This document shows positions 1 to 9,176 of a DNA stretch of 41,259 nt, piece by piece. A program made the position numbers and the translations under genes. Position 1 is the stretch's first letter, and each line of letters starts with the position of its first letter. Source of the DNA: Bacillota bacterium (lineage in GTDB: Bacteria; Bacillota; Sulfobacillia; RBS10-35; JAJYVN01); the NCBI GenBank assembly GCA_021803205.1, contig JAJZMB010000186.1:1-41259 (forward strand). The letters run 5' to 3'. The notes below the pieces were generated by a model. That model was not told where the DNA came from and did not search any database. It worked only from the letters and a program-made list of their open reading frames with translations.

Positions 1-1
1 T

Positions 2-1687
<1,686 letters not shown>

Positions 1688-1703
1688 CACTCCGGAGTGC
1701 GCG

Positions 1704-1812
1704 GGCAGGGACCCGGCAAAGTCGTCCAGTGGGCCAAGCGGCGGGGGGCCCGGACGGTCGTGACCCACAAACGCTGGTGGTGGGCACCTGCCCTGACGTG
1801 ACTTTACCGGGA
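1704..1812 (+). repeat. dispersed ~109-bp structured repeat, copy 1
   Basis: This segment matches 6066-6174 base for base except at three positions (1789, 1798, 1806) and lies in the same orientation. It begins about 17 bases after the aconitase stop. The left end ACCCGGCAAAGTC and right end GACTTTACCGGGA are imperfect inverted repeats; in this copy the right end has decayed relative to copy 2. Two internal hairpins can be drawn: GTCC..GGGCC with GGCCCGGAC (1721-1755 region) and GTGACCCAC with GTGGGCAC (about 1760-1787). It resembles a MITE/REP-like element. No transposase is visible. Confidence 0.85.
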
Positions 1813-1836
1813 AGCCGAGCGCACGGGGGGTGCGCC

Positions 1837-1866
1837 TTGCGTCGGTACCGCGCGCGGTGCTATCCT
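1837..1866 (+). promoter_or_regulatory. candidate vegetative promoter for 6S RNA
   Basis: A -35-like TTGCGT at 1837-1842 and a -10-like TATCCT at 1861-1866 are separated by 18 bases. A transcript would start near 1873, just upstream of the segment with 6S RNA-like motifs. Both hexamers are imperfect, so the call rests partly on position. Confidence 0.5.
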
Positions 1867-1871
1867 GAAGT

Positions 1872-2070
1872 CCGCGCAGCAACTGCGCATTCCCTGCTGT
1901 GTGCGAGACGGCGCCGGGGTTGTTGAACCTACGCCAACAACTCGGGAGCCCAACTCCGCGGGCCAGCGTGCAGACCGGCCGATGGACCGGAAGCCCACAA
2001 CGTTCGCGGGAGGCGCCCACCTGCCAAAGGGCAGGTTCTTACACTCGACGCCTACGGCATGGCGGGGTTT
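1872..2070 (+). ncRNA. ssrS: 6S RNA candidate (RNA polymerase-binding regulator)
   Basis: 6S RNA mimics an open promoter and sequesters housekeeping RNA polymerase. The segment has two stretches I associate with Bacillota 6S RNA: GTTGAACCTAC on the 5' side (1921 region) and TTCTTACACTCG near the 3' end (2037-2048). The 5' CCCTGC.TGTGTGCGAG (1892-1906) can pair with the 3' CTCGACGCC..GGCATGG (2044-2063) to form a closing helix, leaving a large internal bubble. The remainder is GC-rich and self-complementary, for example CCTGCCAAAGGGCAGG at 2020-2035. It lies directly upstream of rarA, a location I recall for 6S RNA in other Bacillota. The 3' end is set before a short T run (2068-2071) and is approximate. 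No covariance search was possible. Confidence 0.72.
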
Positions 2071-2198
2071 TGTTGCCGTTCCCCATGTTCGGTCGCTGTG
2101 GACGGTGCGTTCGTGCCGGCGGGTATGCCCGTACGTTGCTCGGAGCTACGGGCGGACCGTTCGTGGATCGCGGCGGCACGGGGTCGGGGGGTGCGCCG

Positions 2199-3677
2199 TT
2201 GCCGGATCGGCCGGGTCCCCGCAGCCTGTTCGACGCCGTATCAGCCGGGGAGTGCTCGGGCACCGCGCCGGTGACGGCGGCCCTCCCCGCAGCCGACCCC
2301 GGTGCCCCCCTGGCGGCGCGCATGCGTCCGCGTTCCTTCGAAGAACTGGTGGGACTGGATGAGATCGTCGGCCCGGAAAGTGTGCTGCGCCGTGCCCTCG
2401 ACGCCGGGCGGCTGCCCTCGCTGATCCTGTGGGGCCCGCCGGGTACCGGTAAGACGACGCTCGCTCATCTGCTGGCTGAGGCGACGGGAGCCGCTTGCGA
2501 GACGCTCTCCGCCGTCGAAAGCGGTGTGGGCGAGTTGCGCCGTGTGCTTGGGCTCGCGCGCGCTCGGCGCGCGGCGGGGGGGCGGCTGATCCTCTTTGTC
2601 GACGAACTGCACCGCTGGAGCCGGGCGCAGCAGGACGCCGTGCTCCCCCACGTGGAAAGCGGCCTGATCACTTTCATCGGTGCGACCACAGAGAACCCCA
2701 GCTTCGAGGTCAACGGGGCCTTGCTCTCTCGCTGCCGGGTGGTCCGGTTGCGTTCCCTCCCGGATGCGGGCATCCGCGTCCTGGTGGAGCGAGCCGTCGC
2801 CGATGCCGAGCGTGGCCTGGGGGCCATCGGGGTGGAATTGCCGGCCGACGCAGCGGAACACCTGGTGGTGATCGCCGGCGGGGATGCGCGCGTGGCGCTT
2901 TCCACCCTGGAGGTCGCGGCCGCCGCCCTGCCGGCCGATCGGGACGGCCGGCGCCGGCTGACGCTGCAAGCCGTGGAAGCGGCTGCATCCAGGCGGGCCG
3001 TGCGTCATGATCGCGCTGGTGAGCAGCACTACGACACCATTTCGGCATTCATCAAATCCGTGCGGGGCTCAGACGTGGACGCGGCGGTCCTGTGGTTGGC
3101 CCGCATGCTGGAGGCGGGGGAGGACCCCCTGTTCGTCGCCCGCCGGCTGGTCATCCTGGCGGCAGAAGACGTGGGGCTGGCGGATCCCAGCGCCCTGGGG
3201 CTGGCGGTCGCCGCGTGGCAGGCCGCTCACTTCGTGGGCATGCCCGAGGGTTACCTTCCCCTGGCCGAGGCGACGATCTACCTGGCGGCGGCGCCCAAGA
3301 GCAACTCTGCCCTTGTGGCGTACGGCGCCGCCGCGGAGGACGTGCGGGCGCACCCGGATGCCGCCGTGCCCCTGCACCTGCGCAATGCCGTCACCGGCCT
3401 GCAGCGCGCCGAGGGTTACGGCGCCGGGTACCGGTACGCCCACGACTTCGAGGGCGGCGTGGCCTCCCAGGAGTACCTGCCGCCCGAACTGTTGGGACGA
3501 CATTACTACCGTCCGAGCCGGCGGGGGGCCGAAGCGGCGATCGCCGAGCGCCTCGCGGCACTTCGTCGGCGCTTGGCCGGTTCGGTGGCGGCCGCGCCGG
3601 CCGGGGGTGCTCCCGGACGCGCTGCAGACGGGCCGCAACCGCGCAGGGAAGGCGATCCTGCGCCACACCGCCTCTGA
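2199..3677 (+). CDS. rarA: replication-associated recombination protein A (RarA/MgsA AAA+ ATPase)
   Basis: RarA is a clamp-loader-like AAA+ ATPase that acts at stalled or gapped replication forks. Near residue 60 it has the family signature LAARMRPRSFEELVG, then Walker A GPPGTGKTT near residue 78, Walker B LFVDELHRWSRAQQDA near 131 and sensor GATTENPSFEVNGALLSRC. The C-terminal tetramerisation domain contains HYDTISAFIKSVRGSDVDAA and PLAEATIYLAAAPKSN. At ~492 residues it exceeds the usual ~420-450 because of a low-complexity C-terminus. The chosen TTG start has GGGGGGTG about six bases upstream and keeps the SLFD motif typical of RarA N-termini. GTG at 2163 is an alternative. It follows the 6S RNA candidate. 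Confidence 0.93.
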   Translation: MPDRPGPRSLFDAVSAGECSGTAPVTAALPAADPGAPLAARMRPRSFEELVGLDEIVGPESVLRRALDAGRLPSLILWGPPGTGKTTLAHLLAEATGAACETLSAVESGVGELRRVLGLARARRAAGGRLILFVDELHRWSRAQQDAVLPHVESGLITFIGATTENPSFEVNGALLSRCRVVRLRSLPDAGIRVLVERAVADAERGLGAIGVELPADAAEHLVVIAGGDARVALSTLEVAAAALPADRDGRRRLTLQAVEAAASRRAVRHDRAGEQHYDTISAFIKSVRGSDVDAAVLWLARMLEAGEDPLFVARRLVILAAEDVGLADPSALGLAVAAWQAAHFVGMPEGYLPLAEATIYLAAAPKSNSALVAYGAAAEDVRAHPDAAVPLHLRNAVTGLQRAEGYGAGYRYAHDFEGGVASQEYLPPELLGRHYYRPSRRGAEAAIAERLAALRRRLAGSVAAAPAGGAPGRAADGPQPRREGDPAPHRL

Positions 3678-3714
3678 AGGGGACCGCCCCGCCGGGCTCC
3701 TCTGCGGGGGAGCA

Positions 3715-3743
3715 TTCACAAATCCCGGCAGTTCGCCGATAAC
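3715..3743 (+). promoter_or_regulatory. possible promoter for the MotB-like gene
   Basis: TTCACA at 3715-3720 and GATAAC at 3738-3743 are spaced by 17 bases in the 129-base gap after rarA. The -35 is one base from consensus and the -10 is weak. Confidence 0.35.
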
Positions 3744-3806
3744 TAATCGTGGCGGAGGTGTGCCCGGCAGAGGCGCGCAACCCGCGTCAGGTGGTGCAGA
3801 GCGGTC

Positions 3807-4598
3807 ATGGACGACCTGCACGGGGGGCACGGAGTCGAATCGAGCGGCAACTCGGAGCGCTGGCTGCTCACCTATTCGGACATGATCACCCTGCTCATGG
3901 TTTTCTTCATCATCCTCTATGCGATCAGCAAGACCGACAGCACGAAGTATCAGGCCATCGCCGCCTCTCTCCGGGCGGCGCTGACCGGACAGCCGATTCA
4001 GCGCGGCCTACCGGAGAACTCGGCGAATGCGCTGGTGTCCGTCGCGCCGGTCCCGGGACAGATCCCGAAGATTGCACCGTCCGCTTCGGATGCCCTGATC
4101 GCCCGGATGGCCGCGGAGATCGCCGCCATCCTCCGTTCCGAAGGGCAGAACCAGACCACGGTGCACGTCGGCTCCGCCGGATTGGACATCGCCTTCCAGG
4201 GCAACGACGTCTATTTCGCCTCCGCCAGCGCTGCGCTCAAGCCAGAGTTCCAGCGGTTGCTCCGGCAGATCGCGCCGGTGCTACAGCAGTCGCCGAATGA
4301 GATCCGGGTCGAGGGTTTCACCAACAACCTGCCGCTGCATAGCGCGATCTACCCGACGGCCTGGGAGTTGTCCTCTGCCCGGGCCGTCAATGTGCTCCGC
4401 TTCCTCACGGAGGAGTGCGGTGTGCCACCGCATCAGATGGAAGCGGATGCGTTCGGGCAGTGGCACCCGTCATACCCCAACGACAGCGCCCAAAACCTGG
4501 CGCTCAACCGCAGCGTGCACATTGTGGTGACCAGGCAGCCCCCGCTGGGGCTGAACGGTGGCGGTCCGGACACCGGACCGTGGACCAACGCGGAGTGA
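3807..4598 (+). CDS. MotB/OmpA-family peptidoglycan-anchored membrane protein
   Basis: The 263-residue protein has a short cytoplasmic N-terminus, then one transmembrane segment (about residues 19-41) starting RWLLTYSDMITLLMVFFIIL. It includes the conserved MotB aspartate (Asp25) that carries protons or sodium ions in flagellar stators. A linker follows, then an OmpA-like peptidoglycan-binding domain (about 120-245) with VEGFTNNLPLHS and AFGQWHPSYPNDSAQNLALNRSV split across it. The length and layout fit MotB. No motA partner is adjacent, which is unusual for a stator subunit, so its motor role is inferred. AGGTGG at 3789 is a distant ribosome site. It converges on the AI-2E-family permease gene downstream. 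Confidence 0.85.
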   Translation: MDDLHGGHGVESSGNSERWLLTYSDMITLLMVFFIILYAISKTDSTKYQAIAASLRAALTGQPIQRGLPENSANALVSVAPVPGQIPKIAPSASDALIARMAAEIAAILRSEGQNQTTVHVGSAGLDIAFQGNDVYFASASAALKPEFQRLLRQIAPVLQQSPNEIRVEGFTNNLPLHSAIYPTAWELSSARAVNVLRFLTEECGVPPHQMEADAFGQWHPSYPNDSAQNLALNRSVHIVVTRQPPLGLNGGGPDTGPWTNAE

Positions 4599-4693
4599 CG
4601 ACGGTCCGCCCCGCGGTCGGCTCGGCTTCGTTGCCGGCCTCGATCGGGCGCAGTCCTTTGCGCTCGGCAGCGGTCGGCGGAGCACTGGGGGGG

Positions 4694-5977
4694 TCAGCCG
4701 CGTTGCCGACTCCGGCTCCGGGTACCGCGCCCCGCGACAGGCGCGGGGGGTGGCGGCGGCTGGGCGGGAACGGCCGTGACCTCTGCTGGGGGGGTGGCGC
4801 GGGGGGGGGGTTCGACCGCGGCCTGGGACCTCGCTGCTGAACCTGCGGCCGGCCAGAGACGCGGGCGCGGCGCGGCGATTGTCGGCTGCCACCACCGCCG
4901 CAGCAGTTCGCGGGCGACGCCCACGGTGGGTACGGCCAGCATCGCCCCTCCTAGACCGCCCAGCGTCCAGCCGGCGAAGACCGCGAGGATCACGGTGAGT
5001 GGGTGCAGGCCCACCAGCCCCCCCGAGATGCGCGGCACCAGGACGTTGCTCTCCAGTTGCTGGGCGCCGATGAGGACCGCGAGCACCCACAGCACGTGTG
5101 GAAACGGTTGGGAGAGTGAGAGCAGGACGGGCCCGACGGAGGCGAGAATGGGTCCGACGGACGGCAGCAGTTCGAACAGACCGGCCAGGAAGCCGAGCAG
5201 GACTGCGTCGGGTAGTCCGAGCAGTTGCATGCTCGCGCCGACCATCAACCCGAACACTACGGCAACAAGGAATTGGCCGCGCACGTAATCGGCGACGACC
5301 GTGGTCAGGATGCGCCCGACATCCTGCGCCGCCGGGCGCCAGTTCGCCGGGAGGAGTCCATACATCGATCTGGCCATCGCCTTGCCGTCCCAGACCAGAA
5401 AGAAGGCCACGATCAGCACGAGCACCGTGTCTGTGGTGACCGTGGCCACGCCACTGAGGACATTGACGGAACCGCGCAGCACGCCGCCGCCGGCATTCTG
5501 CAGGGCGTGCACCAGATTGAAATGCAGCCCCGTGGCGGAGCCGCCGCCCGCCAGGGCGCTGGTGAGATCGAGGTGGATCCCGAAGCGCCCGTTCAATTGA
5601 TCCTGGGCCTGCGCGAGCAGGGCCGTGAGCTGGGCCAGGGTCTGCGGCAGATGGCGGAGCATCCCCTGCGCCTGGCGCACGACGGTGGTCACCAGCCAGG
5701 TTCCGACGACGCCGAACGGCGCAAGCAGCAACAGCACGACGGCCAGCGCGGCGACGGGACGCGAACGGATAGCGCCGTGCAGCCGGTCGGCCAAGGGTAG
5801 GAGCAGCACGGCCAGCAGCGCCCCGATCCCCGCCACGGCCAGAACCGGGGTCAGCGCTCGGACGACCACCCAGCAGAGCCATAGGACCGCCGCACCGGCG
5901 AGGACGGTGAGCAACGCCAGCAGCCAGGTCAGGATCCGGTCCCGCTCCAAATGCCGCCCTCCCGGCGACCGATTCAT
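4694..5977 (-). CDS. AI-2E family transporter (PF01594-type permease)
   Basis: The 427-residue protein has about seven to eight hydrophobic segments. The pattern is typical of the AI-2E exporter/permease family: N-terminal paired helices (ILTWLLALLTVLAGAAVLW), a soluble middle region, and a conserved C-terminal half with YVRGQFLVAVVFGLMVG, LLGFLAGLFELLPSVGPIL and a final helix pair. Members include TqsA, YdiK and Na+/H+ antiporter-like proteins, so the substrate cannot be inferred. The C-terminal ~65 residues are a Pro/Ala/Arg-rich cytoplasmic tail not typical of the family, encoded through a 10-G run at 4801-4810. The ATG at 5977 has GGAGAG about 11 bases upstream. It is oriented against its neighbours and starts just beside repeat copy 2. 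Confidence 0.9.
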   Translation of the reverse strand: MNRSPGGRHLERDRILTWLLALLTVLAGAAVLWLCWVVVRALTPVLAVAGIGALLAVLLLPLADRLHGAIRSRPVAALAVVLLLLAPFGVVGTWLVTTVVRQAQGMLRHLPQTLAQLTALLAQAQDQLNGRFGIHLDLTSALAGGGSATGLHFNLVHALQNAGGGVLRGSVNVLSGVATVTTDTVLVLIVAFFLVWDGKAMARSMYGLLPANWRPAAQDVGRILTTVVADYVRGQFLVAVVFGLMVGASMQLLGLPDAVLLGFLAGLFELLPSVGPILASVGPVLLSLSQPFPHVLWVLAVLIGAQQLESNVLVPRISGGLVGLHPLTVILAVFAGWTLGGLGGAMLAVPTVGVARELLRRWWQPTIAAPRPRLWPAAGSAARSQAAVEPPPRATPPAEVTAVPAQPPPPPAPVAGRGTRSRSRQRG

Positions 5978-6065
5978 ACCCCGCTGCTCTCCGCGATCAT
6001 TGTCTCCATATTCTTCGGCGTCGCGGTTTCCGAACCTGTTGCCCGTTCCCCGTCCCTGGCATGGT

Positions 6066-6174
6066 GGCAGGGACCCGGCAAAGTCGTCCAGTGGGCCAAG
6101 CGGCGGGGGGCCCGGACGGTCGTGACCCACAAACGCTGGTGGTGGGCACCCGCCCTGACCTGACTTTGCCGGGA
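6066..6174 (+). repeat. dispersed ~109-bp structured repeat, copy 2 (MITE-like, intact ends)
   Basis: This copy is 106/109 identical to 1704-1812. Its ends are better preserved. The left AGGGACCCGGCAAAGTC (6069-6085) and right GACTTTGCCGGGACCCT (6163-6179 region) are inverted repeats of 17 bases with one mismatch. The 11-base direct repeat GGCATGGTGGC lies immediately outside at 6058-6068 and 6180-6190, as expected of a target-site duplication. Internal hairpins plus the closing stem give a cloverleaf-like fold. It separates the divergent permease and Rrf2 genes and ends about 20 bases before the Rrf2 promoter. Confidence 0.85.
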
Positions 6175-6198
6175 CCCTGGGCATGGTGGCGCCGGCGG

Positions 6199-6227
6199 TT
6201 GACTTTCGCGGTGGCCCGCCGTAGTAT
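6199..6227 (+). promoter_or_regulatory. promoter of the Rrf2 regulator-cysteine desulfurase-mnmA operon
   Basis: TTGACT at 6199-6204 and TAGTAT at 6222-6227 are spaced by exactly 17 bases, a good sigma-A type promoter. Transcription would begin near 6234, giving a ~60-base leader. Autoregulation by the encoded Rrf2 protein is plausible from the family, but I see no clear operator palindrome. Confidence 0.75.
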
Positions 6228-6295
6228 GACCTAAAGACACGTTTTTTCTCGGAATTGCCGGGGCTGCGGCTCCGCCAGCCGGGGGGGGGAACGGG

Positions 6296-6748
6296 TTGTA
6301 CATCTCCACGAAGGGCCGCTACGGAACTAAGGCGCTCTTCGAATTGGCCCTGCACCATGGCGAGGGCCCGCGGGCTCTGCGGGAGATCGCTGAACGGCAG
6401 GGACTGTCCGAGCATTACCTCGAACAGCTCGTCGCGCCGCTGCGCAAGGCCGGCCTGGTGCAGAGCGTGCGGGGAGCGCAGGGCGGATACGTCCTGGCGC
6501 GGGATCCGGCGATGATCACCGTGGGCGACATCCTGCGGGTCCTGGAGGGTCCGGTATCCCCGACGGAGTGCGCCTTGGAGAATTTCGACTTCGCTCGGTG
6601 CTGCGCCAACCCCGGGGTATGCCCCGACCGCGACGTCTGGATCCGGGTCCGCAAGGGCATCGAAGAGGTCGTGGACAACATCTCGCTGTCCGACCTGGTG
6701 GAGGACTGGCAGCGCAGCCATGACCGGGCACCCATGTATTACATCTGA
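6296..6748 (+). CDS. iscR: Rrf2-family transcriptional regulator, IscR/CymR type
   Basis: This 150-residue winged-helix regulator starts MYISTKGRYG, as in CymR and IscR. It carries the recognition region LSEHYLEQLVAPLRKAGLV and wing SVRGAQGGYVLAR. Unlike B. subtilis CymR, it has a cysteine set Cys92, Cys102, Cys103, Cys109 in the region where IscR binds its Fe-S cluster. It may therefore sense Fe-S status rather than, or as well as, cysteine supply. The TTG start follows a 9-G run and fits the conserved N-terminus. The gene overlaps the downstream cysteine desulfurase start by 29 bases, so translation is probably coupled. Confidence 0.88.
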   Translation: MYISTKGRYGTKALFELALHHGEGPRALREIAERQGLSEHYLEQLVAPLRKAGLVQSVRGAQGGYVLARDPAMITVGDILRVLEGPVSPTECALENFDFARCCANPGVCPDRDVWIRVRKGIEEVVDNISLSDLVEDWQRSHDRAPMYYI

Positions 6749-7964
6749 CGATGCACCGCAAAGGCTTCAACCGGCGGCGGCATCCGGAGCCATCGCTCCT
6801 GGTGTCGGCAGACCGACCGCGTATCTGGATCACGCGGCCAGCACGCCCGTGCGCCCGGAAGTCCTCTCGGCCATGGACGAGGTGTACCGCAACGCTTGGG
6901 GCAACGCCTCCAGCGTCCACGCGGCGGGTCGTCAGGCCCGTGCCCTGGTCGAGCGGGCGCGGGAACGGGTCGCGGAGTTGTTGAGGGTGGAACCTTTCCG
7001 TATCGTCTTTACCTCCGGTGGAACCGAGGCCAACAATCTGGCACTGTTCGGAGCGGTGGGCGCGGCACCCGGACGGCGTCACGTCGTCGTCTCTGCAATT
7101 GAACACCATTCGGTACTGGACACGGCCCGGGCCCTGGAGCGCGGCGGGTATCGGGTCACCACGGTGCCCGCCGACGGGGAGGGGCGGATCGGCGTCGAGG
7201 CCTTCGCGCGGGCCCTGTGCGGCGACACGGCCGTCTGTGCGCTCATGTTGGCCAACAACGAGGTGGGGACGATTCAACCCGTGCGGGCGGCGGCGGAGGC
7301 GGCGGCCGACACCGGGGTGCCCCTGCTTGTGGATGCGGTGGCGGCGGCGGGCAAGATACCGGTGGTCGTGCCGGACCTCGGGGCCGATCTCCTCACGCTG
7401 TCGGCGCACAAACTCGGCGGACCGCAAGGAGTCGGCGCCCTCTACGTGGGGCCCGGTTGTGAACTCGCACCCATGTTGCACGGGGGGGGGCAGGAGCGGC
7501 GCTGGCGGCCCGGAACCGAGAACGTGGCGGCCATTGTCGGTTTCGGCCTCGCGGCAGAGTTGGCGGGTCGGGAACTCGATGCCGCCGCGGCCCGCCTGCG
7601 TTCGCTCTCCCGCTCCCTGGTCAGCGCGATTCTGGATGCCGACTGCGGTGCGGTGCCGACCGGTCCGGCGGACCCGGAGGCCAGGGTTCCGGGGCTCTGC
7701 TCCTTCGTCTTTCCCGGTCTGGACGGCGAAGCCCTCCTGGTCGCCCTCGACCTCCAAGGCGTGTACGCCGGTGCCGGGGCGGCGTGTACGTCAGGGAGCC
7801 TTCTGCCCTCGCATGTACTGACGGCGATGGGCCTGCCGCCGGCGGCCTGCCGTGCGGCCCTGCGGCTGTCCCTGGGCCGGGACAGCCAAGAGGAGGACAT
7901 CGCCTTGGCCGCGTCTGCCGTCGCGCGTGCGGTGCGGCGGCAGGCTGCTCTGGCGCGGTCTTGA
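6720..7964 (+). CDS. iscS: cysteine desulfurase (IscS/NifS family)
   Basis: This PLP enzyme removes sulfur from cysteine for tRNA thiolation and Fe-S assembly. The 414-residue protein shows YLDHAASTPV, TSGGTEANNLAL, the PLP lysine in SAHKLGGPQGVGALYV (about Lys229), RPGTENVAAIVG, and the catalytic cysteine loop GAACTSGSLLPSHVL (about Cys356). The ATG lies inside the preceding regulator gene and is the only canonical start upstream of YLDHAAST. It gives a ~33-residue N-terminal extension relative to most homologues. With mnmA next, the likely main role is sulfur delivery for 2-thiouridine, as with YrvO in B. subtilis; general Fe-S supply is possible. Confidence 0.93.
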   Translation: MTGHPCITSDDAPQRLQPAAASGAIAPGVGRPTAYLDHAASTPVRPEVLSAMDEVYRNAWGNASSVHAAGRQARALVERARERVAELLRVEPFRIVFTSGGTEANNLALFGAVGAAPGRRHVVVSAIEHHSVLDTARALERGGYRVTTVPADGEGRIGVEAFARALCGDTAVCALMLANNEVGTIQPVRAAAEAAADTGVPLLVDAVAAAGKIPVVVPDLGADLLTLSAHKLGGPQGVGALYVGPGCELAPMLHGGGQERRWRPGTENVAAIVGFGLAAELAGRELDAAAARLRSLSRSLVSAILDADCGAVPTGPADPEARVPGLCSFVFPGLDGEALLVALDLQGVYAGAGAACTSGSLLPSHVLTAMGLPPAACRAALRLSLGRDSQEEDIALAASAVARAVRRQAALARS

Positions 7965-8032
7965 CGGTACCGGGACGGAACGGCTTTCATCAGCGCCGCG
8001 GGGATCCTGTGGCGGCAGGCGGGAGGTGCGGG

Positions 8033-9151
8033 GTGCTCATCGTTGCGGCGATGTCCGGGGGCGTCGACAGTTCAGTGGCGGCGGCTCTGCTCCAGGCGGA
8101 AGGCCATGATGTGCTCGGTGTCACGATGCAGATCTGGCCGGACGAGGGCCGGGAACGCAGCGAGCGCGGGGGGGGCTGCTGCGCCATGGGGGCGGTGCGC
8201 GACGCCCGCGCTGTGGCGACCCTGCTCGGCATCCCCTATTATGTCTTTCAGATGCGGGAGGAGTTCGAGCGGCACGTCATCGCGCATTTCGCCGCCGCGT
8301 ACGCCGCGGGGCGGACGCCCAACCCCTGCGTTGCCTGCAACGAGCACATCAAGTTCCGGGCGCTCCTGCAAAAGGCGCGCCGGCTCGGGGCCGACGCCCT
8401 GGCCACGGGGCACTACGCGCGCATCGCCCCGGGGCCCGACGGCGCCCCGTGCCTGCTGCGTTCCGCCGATCGCCACAAGGATCAGTCGTACGTGCTGCAT
8501 CCGTTGCGTCGGGAGGATCTGGGCTACCTGCGCTTCCCGACGGGCGGCATGTCCAAAGCCGATGTGCGTGCCCTGGCCCGGGAACTGGGGCTGCCGGTGG
8601 CCGGCAAGCCGGACAGCCAGGAGATCTGCTTCGTCGGCCCCGAGGGCTATGCCGCAGTCGTGGCCGAACGGCGGCCAGAGGCCGCACGGCCGGGACCGAT
8701 TCTCGATGTCGACGGGCGCGTGCTTGGCCGGCACAGGGGCTTGGCGCAGTACACGGTGGGACAGCGCCGCGGGCTCGGGCTGCCGGGACCGGAGCCATGG
8801 TTCGTGGTGGCCCTCGACCCCGCACGCAATGCGGTGGTGGCCGGAAGGGTCGAACAGATCTATGCCGTGGCCTGCAGCGTTCCCCAGGCGCACTGGCTGG
8901 TCGCACGGGTGCCTCCACCCGGAACGCGCCTGACGGCGAAGGTGCGCTCCGGGCCGGCCGAGTACGCGGTGACCGTGGTGGAGTCCGGACCAGACGGGTT
9001 TGGGGTGGAGTTCACGGAACCTGTCCGCGCGGTCACGCCCGGACAGGCGTGTGTGCTCTACGACGGCGACGTGGTGGTGGGCGGCGGAGAGATTGGCGGG
9101 GTGCGCCGGTCTGCCGCGGGCGATGCGCTCGAGCGGACCGCGGTCGTCTGA
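8033..9151 (+). CDS. mnmA: tRNA 2-thiouridylase MnmA
   Basis: MnmA thiolates uridine 34 in tRNAs for Glu, Gln and Lys, using persulfide sulfur from a cysteine desulfurase. The 372-residue protein begins with the PP-loop AAMSGGVDSSVAA (residues ~5-17). It has the catalytic cysteines in TPNPCVACNEHIKF and DSQEICFVG, and the tRNA-binding HYAR and KDQSYVL motifs. The GTG start is preceded by GGGAGGTG with four bases of spacing; upstream in-frame starts would add ~80 residues absent from the family. It lies 68 bases after the desulfurase gene and probably shares its transcript. It converges with the exported-protein gene on the minus strand. Confidence 0.95.
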   Translation: MLIVAAMSGGVDSSVAAALLQAEGHDVLGVTMQIWPDEGRERSERGGGCCAMGAVRDARAVATLLGIPYYVFQMREEFERHVIAHFAAAYAAGRTPNPCVACNEHIKFRALLQKARRLGADALATGHYARIAPGPDGAPCLLRSADRHKDQSYVLHPLRREDLGYLRFPTGGMSKADVRALARELGLPVAGKPDSQEICFVGPEGYAAVVAERRPEAARPGPILDVDGRVLGRHRGLAQYTVGQRRGLGLPGPEPWFVVALDPARNAVVAGRVEQIYAVACSVPQAHWLVARVPPPGTRLTAKVRSGPAEYAVTVVESGPDGFGVEFTEPVRAVTPGQACVLYDGDVVVGGGEIGGVRRSAAGDALERTAVV

Positions 9152-9176
9152 AGTTGGCGAAAGTTGCTGTGCCCGC

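Noticed and set aside
1688..1812. Repeat copy 1 as the aconitase terminator
   Set aside because: No T-run follows its hairpins, and the same unit occurs at 6066 upstream of another gene.
4470..5882. 470-codon minus-strand frame over the permease gene
   Set aside because: Its translation is low-complexity Arg/Gly/Pro; the overlapping frame gives clear AI-2E family membrane segments.
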